Shown here in pieces: positions 56,944 through 64,000 of a stretch of 64,000 nucleotides of DNA. This stretch comes from PFJX01 sp040757575 (GTDB lineage Bacteria; Pseudomonadota; Gammaproteobacteria; Burkholderiales; Thiobacillaceae). Within the stretch, counting starts at the first letter, position 1. Every line of letters starts with the position of its first letter. The notes beneath the pieces are model-generated. The model did no database searches. It was given only the letters and a program-made list of their open reading frames with translations, and was not told the DNA's origin. The translations under genes and the position numbers were made by a program. The DNA is taken from the NCBI GenBank assembly GCA_040757575.1, contig JBFLXA010000001.1, positions 62,001-126,000 of the forward strand. Direction: 5' to 3'.

Positions 56944-57464
56944 AGACGATCCCCTTATGCCAAGTTTTCCTTCTCCCCCTGGGAGAGGGCAGGGTGAGGG
57001 GACCAGGATTTGCCTGGCCTGAGGTTTCAAACAACCTTTCCAGAGCAACTGCGGTCTCCGGACTGATCCTGTCTGTCCTCCTGTCCCACCCCGCCGCCCA
57101 GGCCGCCGATCTGGAAGTCATGGTCCAGGGCGTCAAGGACGCCAGCGGCCAGGTGAAGCTGATGCTGTTCGACCGGGAAGAGGGCTTCCGCAAGGAAGAC
57201 AAGGCCCGCCAGGTGCTGGCCCTGCCCGCCGCCCCGGGCACGCTGAAAGGCCGCTTCACCGGCCTGGAACCGGGCCGCTACGCCGTCATCGCCTACCACG
57301 ACGAAAACGGCGACGGGAAGCTGAACCTGCGCCTGGGCATGTTCCCCAAGGAAGGCTATGGCCTGTCCAACAACCCTAAGCTCATGGGACCGCCCAAGTT
57401 CGCCGCCGCCGCCCTGGAAGTCATCAACCCGGGCAGCGCCACGGTCATCCGGATGGACTACTGA
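56940..57464 (+). CDS. DUF2141 periplasmic protein with repeat-derived N-terminus
   Basis: A 174-residue frame starting at an ATG that overlaps the stop before it (ATGA). Residues 61-174 (LEVMVQGVKDASGQVKLMLF..., GRYAVIAYHDENGDGKLNL, FPKEGYGLSNN) are the DUF2141 domain, a small beta-sandwich secreted by many proteobacteria. The signal peptide core is VSGLILSVLLSHPAAQA. About 35 residues ahead of it (LLPLGEGRVRGPGFAWPEV) are encoded by a palindromic repeat at 56963-57003. Role unknown; co-expressed with the sulfide-oxidation operon. Confidence 0.8.
   Translation: MKTIPLCQVFLLPLGEGRVRGPGFAWPEVSNNLSRATAVSGLILSVLLSHPAAQAADLEVMVQGVKDASGQVKLMLFDREEGFRKEDKARQVLALPAAPGTLKGRFTGLEPGRYAVIAYHDENGDGKLNLRLGMFPKEGYGLSNNPKLMGPPKFAAAALEVINPGSATVIRMDY
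56963..57003 (+). repeat. CCCTCTCCC-type palindromic element inside the DUF2141 gene
   Basis: TTCTCCCCC-TGGGAGAGGG-CAGGGTGAGGGG has the same arm pattern as the outer arms of the 29720-30392 element. It is in frame and read through by the DUF2141 coding sequence, adding residues to the signal peptide N-region. Confidence 0.6.
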
Positions 57465-57550
57465 GTTTTTTTGCGCAATAAGAAAAAACTATCAAATCGT
57501 TCAAGACAAGCAATTTCCCAAATCGGGGGCAGATCCGGATACTGAACTCC

Positions 57551-57566
57551 ATTAGCGAAAGCTAAT
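57551..57566. promoter_or_regulatory. small perfect hairpin before the peroxiredoxin gene
   Basis: ATTAGC-GAAA-GCTAAT, a 6 bp stem with GAAA loop, lies in an AT-rich tract (57465-57607) about 40 bp before the gene. It may be an operator or a structured leader; no T-run follows. Confidence 0.35.
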
Positions 57567-57607
57567 AAACACATCCACCCGATAGCCCCATACAGAAAGG
57601 AAACCCC

Positions 57608-58246
57608 ATGTCCGAAGTCGCCTCCTTCCCCCAGTTGAACGCCCCCGCCCCGGCCTTCGAGGCCCGTACCACCCACGGCACCAGGAAGCTCTCCGACTAC
57701 GAGGGTAAGTGGCTGGTGCTGTTCTCCCACCCCGCCGATTTCACTCCCGTGTGCACCACCGAGTTCACCGCCTTCGCCCGCTACTACCCGGAGTTCCAGA
57801 AGCTGAACTGCGACCTCATCGGCCTGTCCATCGACAGCTATTACTCCCACGTGGCCTGGGTGCGGAACATCAAGGAGAAGTTCGGCATCGACATCCCCTT
57901 CCCCATCATCGAGGACCTGAAGATGGACGTGGCAAGGGCCTACGGCATGATCCACCCGGGGGCCGCCGACACCTCCGCCGTGCGGGCCACCTTCATCATC
58001 GACCCGAAGGGCATCCTGCGGGCCATGGTGTACTACCCCATGACCAACGGCCGCTCCATCCCAGAGTTCCTGCGTCTGGTGGCGGCCCTGCAGACCAGTG
58101 ACGCCCACAAGGTGGCCACCCCCGAAGGCTGGCAGCCCGGCGACAAGGTCATCGTGCCCCCGCCCCAGAACGTGGACGCCGCCGAGGCCCGCATGGGCGA
58201 AGGCTACGAGTGCACCGACTGGTATTTCTGCAAGAAGTCGCTGTAA
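57608..58246 (+). CDS. 1-Cys peroxiredoxin (Prx6 family)
   Basis: A 212-residue AhpC/TSA protein. DFTPVCTTEFTAF holds the peroxidatic Cys49 with the P-x-x-x-T/S-x-x-C pattern, and the C-terminal domain (VPPPQNVDAAEARMGEG, DWYFCKKSL) is that of Prx6-type enzymes. It reduces peroxides, and perhaps polysulfide-derived oxidants. It has its own AT-rich promoter region and lies at the end of the sulfide-oxidation operon. Confidence 0.92.
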   Translation: MSEVASFPQLNAPAPAFEARTTHGTRKLSDYEGKWLVLFSHPADFTPVCTTEFTAFARYYPEFQKLNCDLIGLSIDSYYSHVAWVRNIKEKFGIDIPFPIIEDLKMDVARAYGMIHPGAADTSAVRATFIIDPKGILRAMVYYPMTNGRSIPEFLRLVAALQTSDAHKVATPEGWQPGDKVIVPPPQNVDAAEARMGEGYECTDWYFCKKSL

Positions 58247-58276
58247 GACTTGTGGACCGGTAGCGCATGACTGACG

Positions 58277-58365
58277 AATGACCCTCTCCCCCAGCCCTTT
58301 ATGCCCGCACGGGTGCTCCCCCGCATGCGGGGGAGGGGTGCGCGGCAGCGCGGGAGAGGGTCATT
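58277..58365. repeat. palindromic element with AATGACCCTCTCCC arms
   Basis: AATGACCCTCTCCC (58277-58290) pairs with GGGAGAGGGTCATT (58352-58365). An inner perfect palindrome CTCCCCCGCATGCGGGGGAG (58316-58335) lies in it. The inner part (TTTATGCCCGCACGGGTGCTC, 58299-58319) matches the complement of the stretch at 63049-63075 inside the nitroreductase gene. It follows the peroxiredoxin gene and may also end transcription. Confidence 0.8.
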
Positions 58366-58462
58366 CCACGCGTGCTTCAATGTGGCCATTTGGGTGATTT
58401 CTTTTGGGCGATTTCATCAAAGCCTCAAGATGGCCCGCCCTCATCCATAGCGGAGGTTCACC

Positions 58463-59170
58463 ATGATCTTCAGACAGTTCTTCGACCTAGTGTCCAGCAC
58501 CTACACCTACCTCCTTGCCTCTGGCCGGGGCCGGGAAGCCCTGATCATCGACCCGGTGAAGGAACAGGTGGACCAGTACCTCACCGCCATCCGGCAACTG
58601 GACCTGAAACTGGTCCGGGCCATCGACACCCACACCCATGCCGACCATGTCACCGGCCTGGGAGACCTGCGGGAAGCCACGGGATGCGTCACCGTCATGG
58701 GGGAATACACGCAGGCCGAATGCGTCTCCCAGCATGTGCGGGAAGACGAGATCCTGGACGTGGACGGCCTGCGCCTGAAGGCCCTCTACACCCCGGGCCA
58801 CACGGACGAGTCCTTCAGCTTTGTGCTCAACCCGGACAAGCCGGAATCCGTGTTCACCGGGGACGTGCTGCTGATCCGCGGCAGTGGCCGCACCGACTTC
58901 CAGAACGGCGACCCGGCGAAATCCTACGATTCCATCGTCAACAAGCTGTTCCGACTGCCGGAGGACACGGTGGTCTACCCCGCCCATGACTACAAGGGCT
59001 GGACCGCCTCGTCCATCGGCGAGGAAAAACGGTACAACCCCCGCCTGGCGGGCAAATCCCTGGAGGAATACACCGCCATCATGCGGGGCCTGGACCTGCC
59101 CAACCCCAAGCTCATGGACGTGGCCGTGCCCGCCAACCTGGCCTGTGGCCGGGCCGGCCAGGGGACGTAA
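58463..59170 (+). CDS. ETHE1-type persulfide dioxygenase
   Basis: A 235-residue metallo-beta-lactamase-fold protein. DTHTHADHVTGLG is the metal loop (His57, His59, Asp61, His62), TPGHTDESFS gives His112 and FTGDVLL Asp133; His57, His112 and Asp133 correspond to the mononuclear iron ligands of ETHE1. RGSGRTDFQNGD is the persulfide dioxygenase signature. It oxidises glutathione persulfide or related sulfane sulfur to sulfite. In Cupriavidus such a gene is controlled by FisR; here no activator site pair was seen directly upstream. Confidence 0.92.
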   Translation: MIFRQFFDLVSSTYTYLLASGRGREALIIDPVKEQVDQYLTAIRQLDLKLVRAIDTHTHADHVTGLGDLREATGCVTVMGEYTQAECVSQHVREDEILDVDGLRLKALYTPGHTDESFSFVLNPDKPESVFTGDVLLIRGSGRTDFQNGDPAKSYDSIVNKLFRLPEDTVVYPAHDYKGWTASSIGEEKRYNPRLAGKSLEEYTAIMRGLDLPNPKLMDVAVPANLACGRAGQGT

Positions 59171-59236
59171 TCCTGGCGCCTGACTGCTTTGCCCGCTGTC
59201 ACCAATCCCGGCGTGGCATGGTTACGCCGGGGCTTG

Positions 59237-59279
59237 GTCATTATTGACACAACCCTGTCTTGATTTGGCCATTATTGAC
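59237..59279 (+). promoter_or_regulatory. tandem palindromic upstream activator sites, second copy
   Basis: GTCA-TTAT-TGAC (59237-59248, a near-perfect palindrome) and GCCA-TTAT-TGAC (59268-59279) start 31 bp apart. The nearer one is centred 93.5 bp from the -24 element at 59367. Arrangement and distances are the same as at 50712-50842. Confidence 0.75.
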
Positions 59280-59366
59280 TTGCGCCCCCTCCATGACAGG
59301 CGCTATTCCCCGGCGCGGCACAGTTAATTAATTGATTTTATTGCTGCATAAAAATTCGCTCAGAAC

Positions 59367-59382
59367 TGGCATGAAACCCGCT
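59367..59382 (+). promoter_or_regulatory. sigma-54 promoter before the DUF302 gene
   Basis: TGGCATGAAACCCGCT has TGGCA and GC at the sigma-54 spacing. The -12 side deviates from TTGC (CCGC), so on its own it is a moderate match, but the identical upstream site geometry to 50842 supports it. It precedes the DUF302, SLAC1-like and SQR-like genes. Confidence 0.7.
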
Positions 59383-59460
59383 TAGGGTTTCTTGAGCATC
59401 GCTTCCCCACTTTGACATCCGTCTGCCCTCACAGGCAGCACTCATCTACTGGAGCCACAA

Positions 59461-59970
59461 ATGAAATTGCATTCCACCGCTTCCCGTCTGCTGTTGTCCC
59501 TGGGCCTGGCCCTGGCGCCCATGGCCAGCCACGCTACCGCGCCGACCCAGCCCGACCCCCGGGCCATCGTCGCCGAAGACAGCATCCAGGCGGATTACGC
59601 CACGGTGCTCAAGACCTTGAAGGAACAACTCAGTGCCGACGGCTGGAACCTGGTGGCGGAGATCAACCTGGGGGAGCGCCTGGCGAAAAAGAACGTGATC
59701 ATCCCCGGCGGCCTGGTGATCCTGGAGATGACCAGTGGCGGCAACACCGTGGGCCTGCTGAAGAACGAGGAAACCCGCTACGTCTCTGCCCTGATGCCCT
59801 GCAGCGTGTCCGTGTACGGCATGAAGGACGGCCGGGTGGTGATCTCCCGCATGAACGCCAAGATGATGGCTGGCATGCTGGACCCCCGCCTGGGCGAAGC
59901 CATGAACAAGTCCGCCGCCCAGCTTGACGCCAGCGTCGCCAAGGCCCTGGCGAAAATCAGCGGCCGCTGA
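59461..59970 (+). CDS. periplasmic DUF302 protein
   Basis: A 169-residue protein with a signal peptide (LLLSLGLALAPMASHA-T). DYATVLKTLKEQLSADGWNLVAEINLG..., RYVSALMPCSVSVYG, RVVISRMNAKMMAGML fit the DUF302 fold, with a Cys in the LMPCSV segment. DUF302 proteins often accompany sulfur-oxidation genes. First gene after the sigma-54 promoter; predicted member of the FisR-like regulon. Confidence 0.85.
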   Translation: MKLHSTASRLLLSLGLALAPMASHATAPTQPDPRAIVAEDSIQADYATVLKTLKEQLSADGWNLVAEINLGERLAKKNVIIPGGLVILEMTSGGNTVGLLKNEETRYVSALMPCSVSVYGMKDGRVVISRMNAKMMAGMLDPRLGEAMNKSAAQLDASVAKALAKISGR

Positions 59971-60065
59971 ACCTCCAGACTGCGCCAAGCCTGCCCCGGC
60001 GGGCTTGGATTCCCTGTCCCGTTTCAGCCACTGCCCCATCCCGTAACCCCTGCAAAGAGGACATC

Positions 60066-61028
60066 ATGAGCACGGAAAGCACCCGCCTGAAGAACTTCCC
60101 GATTTCCTGGTTCGCCGTGGTCATGGGCCTGGCCGGTCTGGCCATCGCCTGGAGCCGGGCGGAGATGGTGTTCGGCCTGCCCTTCGCGGTCAGTCCCACG
60201 CTGGTAGGAGCCACTTTCCTGGCCTTCGCAGGCCTCACCACCTTATACCTGGCCAAATGGATGAAGCATTCCGGCGACGTGCTGGCGGAGTTCAGGCACC
60301 CGGTGAAACTGGCCTTCGTGCCGGCCTATTCCATCGGCCTCATCCTCCTGTCCATCACCACCCTGCACAGTGCCCCGGGCCTGTCCTTCTGGCTGTGGAC
60401 CGTGGGCACGGTGCTGCACCTGGGCATCAGCCTCTACGTGCTGTCTTCCTGGGTGCACCACAGCAAATACGAGATCGCCCATCTGAACCCCGCCTGGTTC
60501 ATCCCCGTGGTGGGCAACATCCTGGTGCCCATTGCCGGCGTGCACCATGCCCCGGCGGATATCTCCTGGTTCTTCTTCAGCCTGGGCCTGTTCTTCTGGC
60601 CGGTGCTCACCGCCATCATCTTCTATCGCCTGATCTTCCACCCCAGCCTGCCGGAACGGTTCATGCCCACCCTGTTCATCTTCATCGCCCCACCTGCGGT
60701 GGGTTTCATCTCCTGGTTCAACCTGGTGGGGGAAGTGGATGCCTTCGGCCGGGTGCTTTATTTCATCGGCCTGGCCTTCACCCTGCTGGTGCTGACCCAG
60801 GCGAGCTATTTCGTTCGATTGAAATTCTTCCTCTCCTGGTGGGCCTATTCCTTCCCCATTGCTGCCATCACCATCGCCAGCCTGCTGATGCTGCGGGAAA
60901 CAGGGAACGCCCTGTACGCCTGGATCGCCGGTCTGCTCCTGGCCCTGCTCAGTGTCCTCATCACCATGCTGCTCATCCGCACCGGCCAATCCGTCATGCG
61001 GCGGGAAATCTGCGTGGAAGGCCACTGA
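60066..61028 (+). CDS. SLAC1/TehA-like (TDT family) anion channel
   Basis: A 320-residue integral membrane protein with ten hydrophobic segments. FPISWFAVVMGLAGLAIAW and LNPAWFIPVVGNILVPIAG and SWFFFSLGLFFWPVLTAIIF are the family marks of the TDT/SLAC1 fold. Members move tellurite, dicarboxylates, chloride or sulfite. Placed with a persulfide dioxygenase and SQR-like protein, export of sulfite is a reasonable guess; the conductance is not readable. Confidence 0.85.
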   Translation: MSTESTRLKNFPISWFAVVMGLAGLAIAWSRAEMVFGLPFAVSPTLVGATFLAFAGLTTLYLAKWMKHSGDVLAEFRHPVKLAFVPAYSIGLILLSITTLHSAPGLSFWLWTVGTVLHLGISLYVLSSWVHHSKYEIAHLNPAWFIPVVGNILVPIAGVHHAPADISWFFFSLGLFFWPVLTAIIFYRLIFHPSLPERFMPTLFIFIAPPAVGFISWFNLVGEVDAFGRVLYFIGLAFTLLVLTQASYFVRLKFFLSWWAYSFPIAAITIASLLMLRETGNALYAWIAGLLLALLSVLITMLLIRTGQSVMRREICVEGH

Positions 61029-61074
61029 TGAACACTGATACCCTATCTCACCAACCCCCGACACCTGATCTCCA

Positions 61075-62217
61075 ATGCACTCGACTTCGTCCCGCATCGT
61101 CATCCTCGGCGCCGGCTTCGCCGCTCTCACCGCCGTGCGCGAACTGCGCAAGCGGGCCCCCCAGGCCCGTATCACCCTCATCGCCCCGAAGGCGGAATTC
61201 GTCTACCTGCCCAGCCTCATCTGGGTGCCCACGGGCATCCGCCAGGGCAAAGACCTGATCCTGTCGCTGGATACCTTCTTCAAGGACCACGGCGTGGAGT
61301 TCATCCCCGGCCGGGTGACTGGCCTGAAGGACGGTGGACGCACGGTGGTCACGGACCAGGGCGAAGTGACCAATGACGCCCTGCTCATCGCCACCGGCGG
61401 CCGCTTCATCAAGAAACTGCCGGGCATCGAACACGCCCTCACCCTGTGCGAAGGCGTGGATTCCGCCGAGGCCATCAAGGCCCGGCTGGAAAAAATGGAC
61501 AGCGGCCGCATCGCCCTGGGCTTTGGCGGCAACCCCAACGAGCCTTCCGCCATGCGGGGCGGCCCCATGTTCGAACTGCTGTTCGGCATCGACACCTGGC
61601 TGCGCCAGCAAGGCAAACGGGACCGGATCGAGCTCACCTTCTTCAACGCCGCCGCGGAGCCGGGCAAGCGGCTGGGGGAAAAGGCCGTTTCCGGCCTGTT
61701 GAGCGAGATGGCCAAACGCCGCATCGACACCCACCTGGGCCACAAGCCCCTGGGTTTCTCGGAAAAGGGCGTGGACACCGAAGGGGGCCACGTCAACGCC
61801 GACCTGATCCTGTTCATGCCCGGCCTTACCGGCCCCGCCTGGGCGCCGGACGCGGGCCTGCCCCTGTCCTCCGGCGGCTTCTTCAAGGCCGATGCACATT
61901 GCCGGGTTGAGGGCGCCGACAAGGTCTTCGTGGCCGGCGACGCCGGCAGCTTCCCCGGCCCGGACTGGCTCCCCAAACAGGCCCACATGGCAGACCTGCA
62001 AGCCAAGGCCGCCTCGGAAAACCTGCTCCTGGCCCTGGAAGGCCGCCCACCGGCCGCCACCCCCAAGCCGGAGTTGATCTGCATCGTCGATACGGTGGAT
62101 TCCGGCATCCTGGTCTACCGGGACCCGAAACGCTCCTGGCTCCTGCCCCCCAGCCGGGTGTTTCACTGGGCCAAGCGCTACTTCGAAGGCCACTACCTGC
62201 GGGTATTCCGCAAATAG
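61075..62217 (+). CDS. SQR-like FAD-dependent oxidoreductase without the usual central cysteine
   Basis: A 380-residue FAD protein. SRIVILGAGFAALTAVREL binds FAD, FVYLPSLIWVPTG and LFMPGLTGPAW resemble sulfide:quinone oxidoreductases, and the C-terminal FHWAKRYFEGHYLRVF is amphipathic as in membrane-bound members. It has only Cys125, Cys276 and Cys336; the CPPxPYE-like position reads EPSAMRGGPMFEL, so the central redox Cys of SQR is missing. It may be an SQR-family member with a different sulfur substrate, or another quinone reductase. Last gene of the predicted DUF302-SLAC1-SQR operon. Confidence 0.75.
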   Translation: MHSTSSRIVILGAGFAALTAVRELRKRAPQARITLIAPKAEFVYLPSLIWVPTGIRQGKDLILSLDTFFKDHGVEFIPGRVTGLKDGGRTVVTDQGEVTNDALLIATGGRFIKKLPGIEHALTLCEGVDSAEAIKARLEKMDSGRIALGFGGNPNEPSAMRGGPMFELLFGIDTWLRQQGKRDRIELTFFNAAAEPGKRLGEKAVSGLLSEMAKRRIDTHLGHKPLGFSEKGVDTEGGHVNADLILFMPGLTGPAWAPDAGLPLSSGGFFKADAHCRVEGADKVFVAGDAGSFPGPDWLPKQAHMADLQAKAASENLLLALEGRPPAATPKPELICIVDTVDSGILVYRDPKRSWLLPPSRVFHWAKRYFEGHYLRVFRK

Positions 62218-62361
62218 CCCCACCCGTTACCCTGATAATCGCAGCGCCTCCAGGGCAGCGGATGGCACTAGATGACTCATCCTGCCGGCCAAGCTGGACT
62301 CGGCCTCCAGTTTCCTTGAGGCCGCAAAGAATTCCGGCCGGATGTCCCGGCCTGTAATGGC

Positions 62362-63984
62362 TCATCCGTAGGCAGGCAGGGTGGCGATGCGTGCGTCCAC
62401 CAGTGGCATGCCCACGGCATAGTGGTAGAGCACCTGGTAGCGGCTGTCCGCCAGGCCCAGTACTTCATGGTCCGTATCGTCGAAGAAGCAGCCGATGCCG
62501 GTGCCCCGCCAACCGGCAGCCTCCGCCGCCAGGGTGGCGCAGTGGCCCAGCATGCCCGCTTCCCAGTGCAGGTGACGGTAGGCGGCCGGGTTGTCCGCCA
62601 GGGGGCCATCGAATTCCGCCACGAACATCAGGGTGAAAGCAGAACAGGAAGCGATGTCCTGGTGGCAGGACACGGTACGGGCCGTGCGCTCCGCATTGGC
62701 GGCCACCAGTTGGTAGAGGGGCAGCACCGGGTCGGCGCTGGTCCAGTGGAATGCCTGGCGCATGGCCGCCCCCAGCCCCGTCAGGCCGGCCTCGGAACGG
62801 GGCAGGATGTACAGCCCCGGGGCCAGCCCGTCCACCCGGTGTACCAGCAGCACCGGATGCACCCGGGGTGTCCGGTTCCACAGACGCCAGACGGGGCTGC
62901 CGGGGGTGGCCATGTCCGGCAACAGGCTCGTGAGGATGCGGCGGAACACCGGGCCGGGCATCACGCTCTGGCCGTCGAAGGCCTGGGCGCTGCGGCGTTG
63001 CAGGATGACCCGGGTAGCAGGCGGGTCACTCCCCTCCCCCGCAAGCGGGGGAGCACCCATGGGGGCATAAAGGGCCGGGGGAGAGGAATAGTCCCCAATC
63101 TCGCCAACCCATGTCCCTCTCCCCAACCCTCTCCCGCTTGCGGGATAGGGGGGAAGCGCCCCCCGGGTCGCCGCCATCACTTCATCGATCACCGGCCACT
63201 GGTACATGGGCCGGGGGTCCAGCAGGGCGGGCAGGCCGCTCCATTCGTCCCAGTCCAGGGGCGGCTCGGGCACCTCACCCGGACCCGGGGCGTGGATGGC
63301 CACCATCACTTCCGCTTCCTCCGCTTCCACCCCGGCGAAATCCTCGGCCCGGTCCGTACCCAGGCAGCGAGCCAGGGTGGCATGGTCCAGGGGCACCAGC
63401 CGGGCCTGCCAGCCAAACAGGGCGGCGGCATGGGCCACGGCGCCCAGCACATGACCCATGTCCAGCTGGCAGTAGCGGAAGGCCCGCTCGCCGTATTTCC
63501 AGGCCTCCCGCCAGGGAATGGAGGTGAAGCCCAGCCATAGGCCCGGGGTTTCTGCGGCAGTGAGGGTGCTGGCCCGCCATTCCACCGTGTGGTCTGCGTT
63601 CTGGTAGTGGTAGAGGCCATCCGCCAGGCCGTCCACCCAGTAGGCCACCACCCAGGTTTCCGTGGGATGCAGGTTGCCGGAGGAGGGATGGGCCCGCAGG
63701 GCCCAGCGGGCCTCGCCGTACTGCTTCCAGGCGGTGATGGCCATGGTGAGGCGCAGCAGACGGCTCAGGTTATCCAGGTCAAAGGGGGCGGCGGGCCTGG
63801 CGTCGGCCAGGGCGGACCAGGGAATATCCAGTTCGGGAGCGGTGCGGGGCAGGCTGTACCAGCGGGTGCCCGACCAGCGCCGGAAGGCGGCGGGCTGGGC
63901 GTCCCAGTCCAGGCTGTCGGGGCCGGCGGCATAGCGTTCCAGCCGATGCTTGGTGCGCTGGTGGTAGGCCAGGATGGTGTCCAC
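62362..63984 (-). CDS. SagB/ThcOx-type double nitroreductase, possibly cut at right edge
   Basis: A 540-residue protein made of two nitroreductase-like halves, as in SagB/ThcOx dehydrogenases (LRLTMAITAWKQYGEARWALRAHPSSG in the first half; VILQRRSAQAFDGQSVMPG in the second, then HQDIASCSAFTLMFVAE). These use FMN to oxidise azoline rings or other substrates. The start chosen is GTG at 63984 (VDTILAYHQRTKHRLERYA), a normal family start, but no upstream stop is seen before the window ends, so the true start may lie outside. A palindromic repeat adds about 40 codons in the middle. Confidence 0.8.
   Translation of the reverse strand: MDTILAYHQRTKHRLERYAAGPDSLDWDAQPAAFRRWSGTRWYSLPRTAPELDIPWSALADARPAAPFDLDNLSRLLRLTMAITAWKQYGEARWALRAHPSSGNLHPTETWVVAYWVDGLADGLYHYQNADHTVEWRASTLTAAETPGLWLGFTSIPWREAWKYGERAFRYCQLDMGHVLGAVAHAAALFGWQARLVPLDHATLARCLGTDRAEDFAGVEAEEAEVMVAIHAPGPGEVPEPPLDWDEWSGLPALLDPRPMYQWPVIDEVMAATRGALPPYPASGRGLGRGTWVGEIGDYSSPPALYAPMGAPPLAGEGSDPPATRVILQRRSAQAFDGQSVMPGPVFRRILTSLLPDMATPGSPVWRLWNRTPRVHPVLLVHRVDGLAPGLYILPRSEAGLTGLGAAMRQAFHWTSADPVLPLYQLVAANAERTARTVSCHQDIASCSAFTLMFVAEFDGPLADNPAAYRHLHWEAGMLGHCATLAAEAAGWRGTGIGCFFDDTDHEVLGLADSRYQVLYHYAVGMPLVDARIATLPAYG
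63030..63155. repeat. palindromic element in frame inside the nitroreductase gene
   Basis: The stretch contains CTCCCCCGC-AA-GCGGGGGAG (63034-63053), then CCCTCTCCC and CCCGCTTGCGGGATAGGGGGG near 63115-63155. Its complement from 63049-63075 repeats TTTATGCCCCCATGGGTGCTC, nearly the same as 58299-58319. Codons here encode the Gly/Pro-rich GALPPYPASGRGLGRG to LAGEGSDPPATR, which breaks the conserved ATRGA...TRVILQRRSA sequence. Confidence 0.75.
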
Positions 63985-64000
63985 GCCCCGGGGGTCATTC

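Noticed and set aside
59171..59460. Small gene in the gap before DUF302
   Set aside because: No frame with a ribosome site; the gap is explained by the activator sites and sigma-54 promoter.

Overview
The window is high-GC bacterial chromosome, most likely from a sulfur-oxidising betaproteobacterium (Nitrosomonadales/Rhodocyclales-like). The evidence is the intact isc operon (iscR-iscS-iscU-iscA-hscB-hscA-fdx-iscX), ntrBC, the metR/metE divergon, trpG-trpD, msbA, and a 12 kb block of sulfide-oxidation genes. No rRNA, tRNA, CRISPR array, IS transposase or phage gene was seen.

Layout. 1-4.6 kb: surface-glycan genes on the minus strand (GT2, GT4, sulfotransferase-like, two methyltransferases), visibly more AT-rich than the rest. 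4.7-9.9 kb: two ABC exporters (one MsbA-like) and MgtE. 10-18.5 kb: ntrB-ntrC, suhB, trmJ, metR/metE, cysE. 18.5-25.7 kb: the isc operon, with an extra DUF3050-like gene between hscA and fdx. 25.7-37.7 kb: minus-strand genes including a Y-family polymerase, a GarR-like reductase, an AEC transporter, aspS, an acyl-activating enzyme, a FadL-type porin broken by an amber codon, and ssb. 37.7-44.6 kb: a YajR-like MFS protein, uvrA, an HDOD protein, trpG and trpD. 44.7-48.7 kb: an orphan ABC-type binding protein translationally coupled to a hybrid histidine kinase and a SemiSWEET. 48.7-62.2 kb: the sulfur block. 62.4-64 kb: a SagB-type double nitroreductase reaching the right edge.

Sulfur block. 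A sigma-54 activator (49329-50705, minus) carries cysteines spaced like those of the persulfide sensor FisR. Two promoters share one architecture: two copies of GYCA-N4-TGAC exactly 31 bp apart, the nearer one centred 93.5 bp upstream of a sigma-54 -24/-12 element. One lies in front of a NifX-like/DUF pair (50895-51678), the other in front of DUF302, a SLAC1/TehA-like channel and an SQR-like flavoprotein (59461-62217). Between them is a tightly coupled operon that joins a CydA-like membrane protein fused to cytochrome c, a second membrane subunit, a small cytochrome c, a flavocytochrome c sulfide dehydrogenase flavoprotein and a diheme cytochrome c, followed by a peroxiredoxin and an ETHE1-type persulfide dioxygenase. 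I infer a module that oxidises sulfide to sulfane sulfur and sulfite, passes electrons through c-type cytochromes to a bd-like membrane complex, and is partly controlled by a persulfide sensor.

Repeats. Two families stand out: heptad-periodic hairpins in four within-operon spacers, and CCCTCTCCC/GGGAGAGGG palindromic elements that occur between genes and also in frame inside two coding sequences.
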